Source: Uloborus plumipes (taxonomy: Eukaryota > Arthropoda > Arachnida > Araneae > Uloboridae). From it: a stretch of 64,000 nt of DNA. Where the stretch lies: contig JAXGGA010001099.1 in the NCBI GenBank assembly GCA_038373865.1, positions 62,001 through 126,000 on the forward strand, given 5' to 3'. Below, one piece after another: positions 48,715-60,610 of this stretch (position 1 is its first letter; the number at the start of each line of letters is the position of its first letter). Made by a program: the position numbers and the translations under genes. Under the pieces are notes generated by a model. It was not told the origin of the DNA. It saw nothing but the letters and a program-made list of their open reading frames with translations, and searched no databases.

Positions 48715-49472
48715 TAAGTACAATCAGAGAAGAACTCACTCTGAACTCTGTCATAGATTAGTTAGGAGATTTGGAATATTACTGATTTTTTTCACATTAA
48801 TTAGTTTTTGCCTTATAGACAATTTTAGATCAGCCCGCATCAAGTGCGTATATAAAAGAGAGTCCCGAAGGGCCCTCTCAAAATCAGGAAAAATAAGTTT
48901 GCTTACAAATAATTTCCAACTTCTAGCGAAATAAAAAATAGTTATAATAATGATAACAATATTAAATAATAATAATTAGAAGAATTTAATAATACAAATA
49001 GAAATAGTGTAATAATAATAACAATAATAATAATAATACGTTAGATATTATTACCACGCTGTAGTCAAACCAAAGGAGGCTAGGGGAGGCAATTTTGATT
49101 AAAAAAAAATCAAATAATGTTTGAAAAAATTCTTAGTTTTATTTTAAAAATAAATCTTTAAATTAAATATTTTCAACGTATGCAAAATATCGGTCAGCAA
49201 ACTAAGTTCCTCTCTCGTTCTTTCATGCCACTTTTTTCTCGTCAGTCTGAAAATAAGACTGTTCAAAATGCTACGTCTCTTAACTCTCCTCCCAGCAAGA
49301 GATTTGCATTTTGGTTTAATTATTCGATTAGAGTTTGTTCACAAATAATTTCCGTCATTTCAGCTCCAAAAACTATTCTACGAGACGAGTGAAAAGCTGG
49401 GTCCACCGAGCTAGAGGGGGACCGTAATTTTCATCTCTTGTCAGTAGTAAAATGAAAGTAGTACTGAAAGTA

Positions 49473-49945
49473 CACTGTAAAAATAGATGTTGGTTTTACT
49501 GTATAATACAGCTAATTTTAGAGTAATTTTACAGTCATGAACTGTAAAATTGCTATTTGAACAGTAATTTTACAGTAATGACCTGTAAAATTGCTAATTT
49601 TAAAGTAGTAATTGAAATTGCTAGTTTTACAGTAATAAACTGCAAAACTGCTAGTTTCAGTTTATTTCAGTGCATTTTACAGTTTAAAACTGGAACATCT
49701 GCTGCCAGTATTATACTTTTGTTTTTACAGTATAATACAGCTAGTTTTAGGGTAAAATTGCTAATTTTACAGTAATATAAGCTGCAAAATTGCTAGTTTT
49801 TCAGTAATAAACTGTAAAATTTCTAGTTTTACAGTAATAAACTAAAATAGCTAGTTTTACAGTTTATTACTGTGTTTTTACTGATTTAAACTGGAACATC
49901 TGCTCCCAGTATTATATTGTAAAAAAAAAGACTTTTTTTGCAGTG
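49473..49945. mobile_element. CACTGTAAAAA MITE of palindromic repeats, copy 1
   Basis: Ends CACTGTAAAAA and TTTTTGCAGTG with flanking TA on both sides. The interior is a chain of short units built on the palindrome TTTTACAGTAATAAACTGTA plus AAATTGCTAG, with ACAGTATAATACAGCTA blocks. A related copy is at 57,474-57,877. Part of the interior reads as a meaningless short ORF. Confidence 0.75.
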
Positions 49946-50045
49946 TAGTTGCTTACCAGTGCCAGATTTCGAGAGAAAAAGTAGAGACTCGCGTACCGAG
50001 CGTCCTTATTTTAGTTTTTTTAGAAAAAAGCTGAAATCGACTTAC

Positions 50046-52156
50046 CTGTAGTAGGATAGTAAAGAAAATGCACTCGCATAGTTTGTATGCCTCCCACTGG
50101 TTGACAACGTTTTCAAGGGTAAATCGGCAACTTTAGCCGAACAGGTTCTGAATGTTGGCAAAGAGTTTGTCTGTAATCTTAAGGAGTTGTTCTTCATACT
50201 AAACTTTAAGTTGTTGAAACCTTGAAGATTGGCGTAATTGTTCGTATGAGCTTCAAAATCTACAACTTGGTCTTTATGAAAAGAGCTGCATGGTAGCCAT
50301 GATAAGATACTATAAAATGTATTGTGTGATATTTCGTAATGTTCTTGCGGCTGTGTGGCAATGAAAGACATAGTTACGCACATCGCTAATTCTAACACTC
50401 TGCAAGATAACTGATACCCCCACCATAACCAGACATCTGTTAAATTGTCTTTTGGATGCATTCCGTTCACAAATACAATAGTGTATGGTATTAAACAAGA
50501 AAATAGCAGCTGAAAAATAGCTGTCAAGAGCAATAAATTGATTGCAACGCCCAGTGTTGGTTTTGGAAGCTTTTTCGGTAACAAAGCCCCGTCGATGTGC
50601 AATTTTGTAAATGTCACTCGAGTCATTTCTCTTTGTTTCCTCAATCCTCGATAGCGCAATTTTTTGAACAGAGCAAAGTAGCACACTGAAGATAAACTTG
50701 ACCACGCAATGATTAATATGCTGCAGAACAACATTAAAGCTTTTCTATGCTGAGAAATAGTTGCAATTGTTTCAATAGTTACATAACTTGCAAAAAACGT
50801 GATTATTACGATAATTAAAGTGCATGGTTTGTGCAATTTGGGAAATAATAGTCTAGTTTTTGTTGAATCAAGGAAAGAGAACATTAAAAGATTAAAACTT
50901 GCAGTTAGACAAAGGATCGGCACATTAAGAAGTACTCTTGATACTAAAAGGGGATAACTGAACTTAAAGTTGTAAGGATCATGCAACAAGTATAATGATC
51001 TTAGTACACTCATTAAACAAAGAATTCCATTTATTGGAAGGTAATAGTTAGTTCTCAAGAGATGATTAAACATATTGACTCGTAAGAGACTAGCGAATGC
51101 ATAAAATGCATTGATTAGGAACAAGGATCCTGTTATATAGCAGTGACAGTCCCACGCTAAGCCAAACATTTCTCTAGGTTGTAATTTCCAGTCATTATCA
51201 AACTGCATTGATTGGAGCGAAAATGTCTTTTGGGTAGTGTATGTTTCCTTTTTCTCGTTTTCTTTTTCATCTACTGGATCTCTTTCTGATGGGACATTAG
51301 GACCATGGAATGGAGGATCATTCATATGAGAATATGGAGTCGTTATTGGAGCAGATTTAAATAACAAAGGATCGGTTTCCATCGAGCGTTTGTTAATTGT
51401 GTCCTTGTTTTCAGGTCTACCAGTATGGTCCTCTTGCTGTAAGGATGAAGTGCTTTTCATTTTTTTATCTGTTGATTGAAAACCGCGATTTCTCCTTACT
51501 GTGCCTTCATAATTTTTGCGACTGTGAACCGGTCTCAACATGTGTTTTGAATTGATTGTTTGAGTCGCTTCTTCACGATTCTTAAAGTCACTTTCATCTT
51601 GTAATGGTACATCATTTCTATTTTCTTCGTGGAAATCATGGGTCTTATTTGCTGCTGAATTATTTTTTTGAGCGGTGCTTATCACCTGCTGATAATCAGT
51701 TTCTGCAGAAAAAGGTTCTGTATTCATCATCTTCACATCTGAAGTGGAAACCAAATTTCGGGAATGACTACTATTTTTGTACTCCTCAAACTCCATTTTT
51801 TCTGAAGAATACAAAAGGCTCGAAGTCTGTAGGAGACCTATTGATTGTGTTGCTTCAAGCTCGGGTTTATTTGCACCAGTCGAAATGTTAATATTTTCTA
51901 CTTTTAATTTTGAAACAGGCTCTCTTTTGTTTCTGGTTTGCTGTTGTCGAGCCAGCTTAGCAAATATAGCGTTGTAAGCTTTTTTATTTACGATTCCTTG
52001 ATAAGTCGTGTTTTTAATAGATTGCGACTTTCCATCATCTGCTTTTTCCATACCTTTAGCAATCGGATGGCTTGGACTCATGAGAATGGAATGCGAGTCA
52101 GATGTTTCTGCCCTTACAGTCACGCACACAAATAATAATAGAACGGAAAGCAACAT
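50046..52156 (-). CDS. PRRT3/4-family transmembrane protein, first coding exon
   Basis: This minus-strand exon encodes 703 residues plus two nucleotides of the next codon. ATG at 52,156 is preceded by an in-frame TAA 45 bases upstream and opens a signal peptide (MLLSVLLLFVCVTVRA). Residues about 17-325 form a polar, low-complexity ectodomain with several N-x-S/T sites and a possible basic cleavage site (RNKREP). Residues about 325-610 are the membrane domain, with six to seven hydrophobic segments (about 338-358, 372-392, 403-428, 445-466, 472-497, 536-563, 575-600). Motifs such as RSLYLLHDPY, PILCLTASFNLL, and CRVLELAMCVTMSFIATQP match what I know of the proline-rich transmembrane protein 3/4 domain. 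The donor GTAAGT at 50,045 supplies the apparent stop TAA, so the protein continues into 45,100-43,840 (about 1,123 residues in all). Function of the family is poorly known; the ectodomain here is not notably proline-rich. Confidence 0.87.
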
Positions 52157-52304
52157 TCTTTTAGATGGAAAGTCACGTTCAAGACAATGGTCTGACTTTT
52201 ACGCTTGCTATAATTTTTACGTGAAAGTTTCGCAATAATTCAAAAATTAGTTAGAAAATTTCTAATTTGCTTAAAGATATATTTTTTTTTCTTGTTTTAT
52301 TTTG

Positions 52305-52385
52305 GAGTAGAATATATATACTGTACTTTTATAATATATGTACATTATATGTACCTTATATGTACTATATGTTATATATACTTTT
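52305..52385. repeat. AT-rich TATATGTAC repeats upstream of the PRRT3/4 ATG
   Basis: TATATGTAC/TATATGTACCTTA words repeat here, 150-230 bases upstream of the coding start on the minus strand. Could be simple-sequence drift or intron/UTR sequence. Confidence 0.5.
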
Positions 52386-52723
52386 ACCGTAATGCTTTTT
52401 TCTCGAAATGTTATTACATTAAATGAAATTAATTTCTTGAATTTTTTAGTGCTTTTATGTATTTTAGCTCACATGTCCATTCGTATTTTTCACTCACGAA
52501 GCGATCAGAATTAACTTCAAGAGTTAAGTTTTTTTTAATGAAGCTTCAAATTATTTTACTGTGATTTTTTAACTAGCTTCTATTTTGCACGGGAAAGTAA
52601 AAGAGAAAACTTTTCCCTCATCTTTCCGCTATGTCTTTTATCATAAACGTTTTTCATCCAATAAGATTACGTCCCAGTATTGTCTAATAGTTTCATATTG
52701 CAGACTGATGTTGAGACTTTTAC

Positions 52724-52885
52724 CTTCTTGCATGTAAAAGTTGTGTGAACATGTTGCTTCGAAAACTGAATAGAAAGCCCGTTGATCGTTTCCTCTGTTC
52801 ACACATCATTCAACTAGCTCTTTGAAACTGATTTTCCCTTTTTCGCGTAAAACGCTTTCACAGCTTTGACGTTCCAGTTCCGACT
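52724..52885 (-). other. Candidate internal 5' UTR exon of the PRRT3/4-like gene
   Basis: On the minus strand, a strong acceptor (TTTATTTTCATTTCAG) and a strong donor (GCAAGAAG-GTAAAAG at 52,723) enclose 162 nt. All three frames contain stops, so it cannot be an internal coding exon; a 5' UTR exon of the gene starting at 52,156 is the simplest reading. One frame reads SELERQSCESVLREKG and KISFKELVE before TGA, unusually protein-like, so a last exon of some other minus-strand gene is the alternative. Confidence 0.4.
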
Positions 52886-53739
52886 CTGAAATGAAAATAA
52901 ACACTATTAACTCAAGAATTAAGTTAGTATAATTCAAGTCTTAGACAATTTCCTTATGTCCTACTGCAGTTACTGCTATTACAATCAACTATACAAGAAG
53001 CTGACCAACTTCACACACACAAGAGCAATAGAGATTTTTAGGGGGAGGTGTGGTTCCCCTCCCAAGGAAAAAAATTATTTAACTTTTCCATTATTTTTCA
53101 ATTTATTTCTTCATAACGTAAGAAAAAAATTTAAAGCTCTTTTTTTTTAAAAAAAGAAACACACATATTTATTAGTATTTGAATAAAATTTCTTCGGTTT
53201 ACTATGTGAATAATATTGCAGTAGGCGGTCAGTGTAAAAGAATACATAAAAATCACGATTTTTGAATTCAGGGGTTATATAACATTCATTAATAGAAGAA
53301 TTAATGAACATTTCGTTCATTAATTCTTCTTTTAATTGAAAATAGTTATTATCCTATTTTAATATCATCTTTCTTTAATCATTATTACCATGTTTCTAAT
53401 TAATACCGTGACCATTTTGGTGAAATTATATAAGGTTTAGAAATTAATTTGTCCAAAATGTTTTTTTAAAAAAAAAGTTTACCCCCACATTCGAAGTAAA
53501 TTAGAATGCAACATCTCTTTACTTTAATGTAGGTTATTTAGTTTTAAAAGCTTTTTAAAAATATTTTAAAGAAGTCTCATGAGAACTTTTCTTTATAAAA
53601 AATTATAAGCGGGGGACATTTTTTACTTAACCGTTACTCACCCAAAAACTATTTCTGTATTCGCTCCTACGGAAGACGACTGTGCACCATGCACCCAAAA
53701 AAATACACAGGAAATATTTGTAACTCTAAGAGACGGAAA

Positions 53740-53842
53740 TAACAGCCAGGGCACCGGTAGGAATCGAACCCATGACCTAATTTGTTACCCTCAGGCAGCT
53801 GTCGGAGCAAGCGCACTCCGCCGCTCGATCACGGGGCTGATT
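53740..53842 (-). mobile_element. tRNA-derived SINE head
   Basis: On the minus strand: CCCGTGATCGAGCGG (box A), a spacer, and GGGTTCGATTCCTACCGGTG (box B), followed by a body starting CTGTTATTTCCGTCTCTTAG. Head and body resemble the SINEs at 54,075 and 7,096. The acceptor stem is not closed. Confidence 0.55.
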
Positions 53843-54074
53843 TTAGCAGATTGTTGGTGTGAAGTTTAAAATATTTTTGTAGTTTGTGACGCTAAAAAAA
53901 GTAATTTTGCTCTTCATCTGTACGTTAATATTTAAATATATTTTCTCAGTGGCGTACTTAAGGGGGGAGGGGGCAAAGGGACGTATGCGCGCCCCAAGAT
54001 TTCTTTATATTATTACAGACAGTGGCACCAAGTTTTGAAAATCAGGGAAAATGCTCAGATCTAAAATGGCAGCA

Positions 54075-54250
54075 GGGGTCTCAGTGGTCGAGCGGTCTAA
54101 GGCGCGTATAGCCGATAACTCTGAAACGGTGGGTTTGACTCCCACCCTCGCTCCGGATGCAATTTCCTTCCTCTGTGATGCAACTCCTTCATACATTGTC
54201 TGTACAAGATATATGTAATAAAAATCATTGTATGTCAATGTAACGGACCT
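54075..54250 (+). mobile_element. tRNA-derived SINE
   Basis: GTGGTCGAGCGGTCTAAGG (box A) and GTGGGTTTGACTCCCACCC (box B) are followed by the body ATGCAATTTCCTTCCTCTGTGATGC, broken here as AATTTCCTTCCTCTG for length. The 5' end cannot pair with the 3' end as an acceptor stem. Confidence 0.6.
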
Positions 54251-54296
54251 TTGGATGTTTTTCCTCCTGTGGCCTTTTTACTTCCTGTTACTCTAG

Positions 54297-54503
54297 ACTG
54301 TGGCAACAGAGAATGGAGTAGTGGAGGCAAAGCCGCTTTCTTCTAGCGTAGCATACACCTCATCCCAAACAAATGAACAAATGGACATATGTAACGGAGG
54401 CAAAACACTAGATTGTAGTCCTCAGCAAAAACCTGGGCATATAGCCCTAAACGAAAACGAAAACGAAAATGGCAGCAGAGATGCAAAATGGATAGTTGAA
54501 AAA
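54297..54503 (+). CDS. Possible orphan plus-strand exon (or SINE body)
   Basis: A 207-nt segment is open in one frame, starts directly after a TTACTCTAG acceptor-like site and ends before a GTGAGC donor-like site, with phase 0 at both ends. It encodes 69 residues of mixed composition (TVATENGVVEAKPLSSS near the start, NENENENGSRDAKWIVEK at the end). Against this: it follows directly behind a SINE, it includes a GAAAAC simple repeat, and no partner exons were found on this strand. Confidence 0.22.
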
Positions 54504-54878
54504 GTGAGCTAGGTTTCAAAATGTAACTTTCATGAAAATATTTTTTGATGAAAAAATACTTGATGCTAACCATCAAATATTGCTACATTATATGCTTCTT
54601 TCTACAATCATAAGTGAAAAGCAATGTTATTTTTTAGTCGTGAAAACGTAAGAGAAAAAGTCTGGAGTTGCGAAGCATCTAAAAGAATATTCAAGTAAGA
54701 TATAATTTGTTTTAATTGAATTCTCCTCGGATGAATATTTCATCGAGTTTGGCTAGTGTGAATGTTTATTCTCAAAATATCTCCATTGTTCTTAAATGAT
54801 ATTTATTTTTGAAATTTTTTCTACTTCATAAAGAAATTTAACAATTAAACAACTTAGATTGAAGACGAAAGATGAAAT

Positions 54879-55758
54879 CAGTGGTTGGAAAAACTACATT
54901 TTATTTGTAGCGAACTACAACTACAACTACTTTGTTAAAAACGTAGTTAACTACAACTACAACTACTTTTTTAAAAATGTAGCAACTACAAACTACTTTT
55001 GAAATGTAGTCGCTACTTCGCTACTTTTTTAAAGTAAATAAATAAAAAGCATACACCGTTCGAGGATTGAACAAAATTTTTTGAAAAGTGATTTGGATTA
55101 ATAAATTAGTTCATTTGAACATGGAATAGTACTAAGAATTGCCTTTTTTCCTTTTGCGCCAATTGGTTCTTCTAAGCCATTTTTTACGGTTTTTACGAAA
55201 ATTCGCCGAAAGAAAGAATTCAAAAGTTGAAAGAATTCAACCTTCAAACATGGGCGCCCTGGGGGGGGAGGGCAAGTGGGGCTCAAACCTCAGAAATTAG
55301 GAAACTACCTTGCTTTTTGTACTATTTGTTCGCAAAAAATATAAAAACATTTCTTCTTCTGCCATTTATGAATAAGTTATTTAAAATGTCAAATTTTAAT
55401 AACTCTAATCTGCACTGAAATTGCTTTCCATGTAAAAAAATCCTGTTAAACCATGGGGAAAATATCTGTCAAAATGACATGTCTAAGGTCAGTTCATATT
55501 TTTGTGATTGATATTTCTCATTGAGTCCGCTGATGTACTCGTGTAAGATTTAGACCAGTCAGATTCGAGTGAAACTTTTTTTTTTTTTAACTCTATTTAA
55601 AAGTAGTTTTCAGAAATCGCTACAAACTACTACTTTTTTGTATCGCGCTACTCACTACTCTACTTTTTTTAAAAAGTAGTGCGCTACACTACAAACTACT
55701 AAAGAATGTAGCTACTACAGTAGTTTCGCTACTTGTAGCGCGCTACTTCCGACCACTA
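54879..55758. mobile_element. hAT element, CAGTGGT ends, exact 8-bp TSD
   Basis: The ends CAGTGGTTGG and CCGACCACTA are flanked by exact GATGAAAT on both sides (54,871-54,878 and 55,759-55,766). Both terminal regions, about 170 bp each, are dense in GTAGC/CTAC words (for example ACTACAACTACAACTAC) that fold back on each other. 880 bp without a transposase frame: a non-autonomous hAT. Confidence 0.92.
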
Positions 55759-55766
55759 GATGAAAT

Positions 55767-57473
55767 ACAGTATTTGTTTTGTGCTCCATGAGGTGGTAAT
55801 TCTAAAAATTGCGCCCTTCATTACAATGATGATATGCCCCCCCCCCCCCCCGCTCAATTTATTTCTGGTTATGCCACCGTTTTTATGTATTTTTACTTGT
55901 TAGTTTTCACTAAATATTTGATCAAGACTAATGAATAAATAAAACTTTCTTTAGGCGTTGTCATTTTATTTATTACATTACAAGGTTGATTTTGTTTGTT
56001 TAGTTTTAATAGTTGTTGTTTTTCTTTTATTTCATTTTTTGATTCGATAAGGAAAAGACATGATAAAATGCATTTGTACGAAGAAAACTTGATCGTTTCG
56101 CCTGTTTTTTTTTAAAATTATTATTTTGTTCTAATTCATTAATTTAAAAACGGCAAACAGGCCCGTCATTTAGGGGGGCAGGGAGGGGGGGTCAATTGCC
56201 CCCCCTGGCTTTGAGAAATCAATGTATTACATATAAGTGGGCGTGGTTTTCGCTGTTTTCCGATGAAATTGCATTGTGTTTTCACCCTTTGCCCCCCCCC
56301 CTGGAAAAACTTGAAATGATGTCCCTGACGGCAAACCATTTTGATGTGCTTCAGTCTTCTCAATAAGTTACGTGAGATTAGGGCAGAAACAAGGCTTTTA
56401 TTTGGGGGGACGGTTTTATTGAACACATTTTCGTGAAATATATGTGATCGATCAAATTTGATTTTATTCATATATTAGAGATGGGGAACCTTTTTGCCAC
56501 TGAAGGCCGCATTTTAATTATAAAGTGATAATGAAGGCAGCATAAGTAGGCAACTCTGTAAAATCAGCTTCTATAATCCCAATATAGTTTTGATATAGTT
56601 TTATCACCTTATTGCACCATACAAAATTAACAGGAAAAAAACATAAATTTTATTTATTATTCAACATAAGCTAAAGAAAAAATATTTTATATATACTCAA
56701 AAGTAATAATTTGTCACAAGATTAATTTGTAAACTCTTAAATTAATAACTACATATTATTACACCACTTAAATGAAATCATGAAAGTAGAAATGCTTTTT
56801 GAATTTTAAGTAGTTTAAAAAAATCGTGATATTTTTTCCAGTGGATTTTTTAAAAATTCATCATCAAAAATAAAAAAAATAAACAAATGAATAAAAAATT
56901 TAAGAAAAAAAGAACATTTTCATGCCTAATGTCAGATTTTATATTTTAATATTATTATTTAAAAAAACAGCATATTGCAATAATATATAAATACTTTTAA
57001 ATTCGATAAAAATAAGTTCAATACTTTCTTTTGTTTCTGAGTTGAAAAAGCTGTGTATTTGGCTTACACGAAGTTTTAATTGATCATTAAAATTAGCATC
57101 TGTAACTTCGGTTCTTTAACTGAAATTGTTTTATAGGTATTTTGTGGGAGTCTGTTATTATGTGAAAACGTATCTCAAATCTAATATTTAATTCACGCCA
57201 GAAAAGTTAAACACCAGAAGAAAAGTAGGTAGCTTCATTGTGTACCTTTCGCGCCATCAATAAACATTTTCTCTGCTGCGTCTCTTACTTCAAGTCATGT
57301 TACCATTGATAAGGCTTCTCACAAACTAATTTAATTATATGCTGTTAATGCGGTCGCCGGGATGTAATAAGCCAATTTGTTTGGAATGTATGATACATCA
57401 ATGACTGCGTTTTTCAAAACTCTGAGTTGAAATTGTATTTATTGAAGTTCAATGTTATTGACACACTAAAAAT
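55767..57473. other. Non-coding, transposon debris
   Basis: Near 56,485 a GAGATGGGGAACC then GCCACTGAAGGCCGCATTT stretch resembles the end of a hAT element of the GGGCCGCA type, but no partner end was found. C-runs at 55,834-55,851 and 56,289-56,301. No exon was recognised. Confidence 0.4.
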
Positions 57474-57877
57474 TCGTGTTGTTTTTACAGTATAATACAG
57501 CTAATTTTATAGTAATTTTACAGTAATAAACTGTAAAATTTCTAATTTTACAGTAGTAAACTAAAATTGCTAGTTTACAGTAATAAACTAAAATTGCTAG
57601 TTTTACAGTTTATTACTGTGCATTTTACAGTTTTAAACTGGAACCTCTGCTGCCAGTATTACACTGTTGTTTTTACAGTATAATACAGCTAATTTTGCAG
57701 TAATAAACTGTAACATTTGCTAATTTTACAGTAATAAACTGTAACATTTGCTAGTTTTACGGTAATAAACTGCAAAATAGCTAGTTTTACAGTTTATTAC
57801 TGTGCTTTTACAGTTTTAAACTGAAACCTCTGCCTTCAGCATTATACTTTTAAAACAACAGTTTAATTTTTACAGTG
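57474..57877. mobile_element. CACTGTAAAAA MITE, copy 2
   Basis: Same interior units as at 49,473 (ACAGTATAATACAGCTAATT, TTTTACAGTAATAAACTGTA) with ends CACTAAAAATTC and TTTTTACAGTG. Flanked by CA on both sides in place of the TA seen in copy 1. The order of the internal units differs from copy 1. Confidence 0.7.
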
Positions 57878-58535
57878 CAGATATGACTCACCTAACTGTT
57901 AAGAGTTTAAAATGATTATAATAATAATTAGGAATAAATGAATAGAAAAAAAAACCTCAAGAGAATCAGCTTAAAATTAATAGCTGACTGAAATAATAAT
58001 AAATGAATGGCATAAACTGCATGCATTCAAAACACAACTGCGCACTACTATACAAAAATGACATGTTTTCTATTTATTTGTTTATTTTTCAAAATTTAGT
58101 TCTCATACACCGATTTTTTCTGTAGCTTCAATTTCTTAACGGCACCGACTTTTAAAAACGAGCTTCCCATTTCTATACTTTTATGAAACATAACTTCAAA
58201 AATATAAAATTTCAAAGTGTTAAAAATTTGAAAAGCTGTAAAATACTTATTTTCCGAAATATTCAGCTGCAGCTATAACAAAATGACATTATGAACAAGC
58301 AATTTTCTTTATAAATTCATTTTCATTTTACTACAGAGATACGTTTATCTCGTCAGAGAAATCTAAAAATGCCTATAACTTTCCGATGCCATTTAAAAAA
58401 ATTAAATTATTCCTTCTCTGCAAATCTCGAAAGGAGGTTGGAAAATGAAACGCTAAGAGGATGGAGAGCATTTCCCCCGTTCTCTTACTCACTCGCAGCT
58501 TCCTAATCAATAAAAAGGATGAGGAAAGCTCTTAC

Positions 58536-58573
58536 CGTTTGCCTTCATCATTGGGAGCCAAATTTCTTCCATA
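58536..58573 (-). other. Candidate first exon / upstream ORF start
   Basis: On the minus strand, ATG at 58,573 opens MEEILAPNDEGK and runs into CG-GTAAGAGC, a strong donor at 58,535. Upstream to about 58,800 the sequence is less AT-rich, like a 5' UTR. If it splices to the exon at 52,885-52,724 the ORF closes after 21 codons, or 35 with the acceptor two bases further, which would make it an upstream ORF of the PRRT3/4-like transcript. It could instead start an unrelated minus-strand gene whose other exons I did not find. Confidence 0.3.
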
Positions 58574-58969
58574 ATTGTTTCAGTAAGTGTAAGTAAGCTT
58601 CATCAAAACTTGAACTACGAACACAAATACTTCAAAATATTATGCTCCATCACGGTCATCAGCCACATTGACTCCGAGCGAACGAAAATCCCTGCGACTG
58701 CAGTGCCCTCTATCTTCTCTCCCCTGTCTGCGAAATATATTGTATTCATTGGAAAAGATACTTATTGCGAGAAACGTTCTCAAACATTGTGGATGGTCTC
58801 TGATGAAAGTTAATATCATTGCCATAGGGCTGCATGTTCATTAGTTATTTTAAAAAATTCAGTTTTTTCCTCTTTATTTCTTTCATTGCCAATAGATGTG
58901 TTTTAAAGGTGGCTTTTGGAGAAAAATAGAAAAAGAGAGAGAGAGAGAGAAATAATGCTAATAATAATA

Positions 58970-60582
58970 GAGCCAATATTTAGAAAAGTGCCAATTTGAA
59001 GTTGGAGTTTTCTGAAAAAAAAAAATTTTTTGCAGAAAAAAACTAATATTGGATTTTAAGTCTAAATTGGGTCTAAATGCAAGAAAATAAAAGGGGGAGG
59101 TCAAGGAAGTTATTTACCCCCTCTTTAGATTACTCACTTTTAAGCCGTTACAGATCTGATGAATGTTACAGATCTGATGTTAATATGAGTTACATATTTG
59201 AGTTTATGCTTTCAGTCTTCGTTAACATCTCTAAATATGATATCATTTCCTTGCATTTTTAACATAGAATTAAGATAATTATATTAAAATATATATATTA
59301 GGCTAAAAAATCAAATTTCATTATAAAAAAGCATTTCTTGGAAATAAAAATGAGCGATAAGGTTTTTAGATAAAATAAATTATGAGATTACCAAATCCAA
59401 GCTAATAAAACATTTGTTTTGTTTTGAAACAACACACAACTTCAACTTTTGCAACACACAACTCTGCTGCTTGCTTTTCTTTAATTAGTTACAGGGAATT
59501 TAATTTCTTGATCAGAAATTCAGTTTAGCATGCTAGTTATTATCTAGTTATTTAGCGAAGTTATGAGAAATTGAAGCACCAAAAAAATAAATAAATAAAA
59601 TAATAATAATTAATTAACTTAATTTCTGCAGTGTCAATTTTTCTTATTTTACTAACTTCTATTGTTAGGTCATACAAACCACAAATGAAGCAATTGTACT
59701 GAAACTCATTGCTTTTCATTTTTTAAGAACAAAAATATTCAATATATATGGCTAAAACCTATTATTTTTGCTTTTTATAATTCTGAAACGTGTGAGTTAG
59801 TTCTGTAACATATTCGCTGTTTTTCAATGTTACCGCTCTGACTGTTACCGATCTGACAAACTGACAAAGTTATTTTTTTATTTCCGAGTCGATCACACTA
59901 AACCAAAATCAAACACGTGGTTTTTTCACTTGTAATAAAGGACTATACTTATATATAAAATAATTTTTAAAATAATAAAAACTGCGCATTTTAGAGCGTG
60001 TTACCGATCTGATGACTCAAATGACACACATTTTATAAAATCACTTTAAAAAAACTTACCTACAATTTTAGATGCAGAAATGCAAATTTTTAATTACGAT
60101 TCGATAAAACATTCAGCCAGGTACTCAGTATCACGTGGTTTTGGTGCAGGAAATGATTTTGGGAGCCTAAACATAGATCGGAAGTTATTGTTACCACTCT
60201 GACGGCGAAACTTGGGACACGCTTATTTCGCATCGGCTAGAAAATCAGAAAACGATTAAAACAAAAATGAAGTAAAATATTAACAAAGGGGTAAAAATAG
60301 AATCGTTTTTTTGTGCAAGTGCGTTTTTTTGGGAAGTTAGAAAGTGCGCATGACCTGTTTGCATGCTAAGCTTTGCTACTTGGGACACGTTACCGATCTG
60401 ATTTTTGATGTATAAAAATAATATTTTCTGAAAAAAAAATTTTTTTTTTTCTGATGTTATTAGATGAAATGAAAGCAGAACCTTATCTTCTTTCTGGGGA
60501 AAATTATTTTTTTAACTAGTTATTGAAATACTAGTGAAAATTCCCTTGGGACTCAAATTGGCACTTTTCTAAATATTTGCTC
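58970..60582. mobile_element. Unclassified 1.6-kb TIR element, copy 2
   Basis: Same ends as at 45,753, same orientation, flanked by AATA on both sides (58,966-58,969 and 60,583-60,586). Length is within 1 bp of copy 1 (1,613 against 1,612) and the sequence is near-identical throughout, so both moved recently or are under concerted change. The same seven GTTACCGATCTGA-like motifs are present. Confidence 0.8.
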
Positions 60583-60610
60583 AATAATAAAACATTTTGA
60601 TAGATATTAA

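Larger units (their letters stand above)
45101..50045 (-). other. Phase-2 intron of the PRRT3/4-like gene
   Basis: 4,945 nt, from donor ACAG-GTAAGTC at 50,045 to the acceptor at 45,101. It contains three inserted elements: 45,753-47,364, 48,423-48,714 and 49,473-49,945. The rest is AT-rich without exons. Confidence 0.85.

Noticed and set aside
50310..50705. 131-codon minus-strand ORF
   Set aside because: Out-of-frame shadow of the membrane-domain exon of the PRRT3/4-like gene.
54075..54155. tRNA gene
   Set aside because: Box A and box B are good but the acceptor stem does not pair; shared body with other copies marks it as a SINE.
53949..55874. Possible large hAT bounded by CAGTGGCGTAC and GGTTATGCCACCG
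   Set aside because: The ends are only loosely inverted, no shared target duplication was found, and a well-defined hAT lies inside.
58610..58813. 67-codon plus-strand ORF, open from an acceptor-like TTGTTTCAG
   Set aside because: It overlaps the putative 5' UTR of a minus-strand exon, has no partner exons and no recognisable domain; kept only as a doubt.
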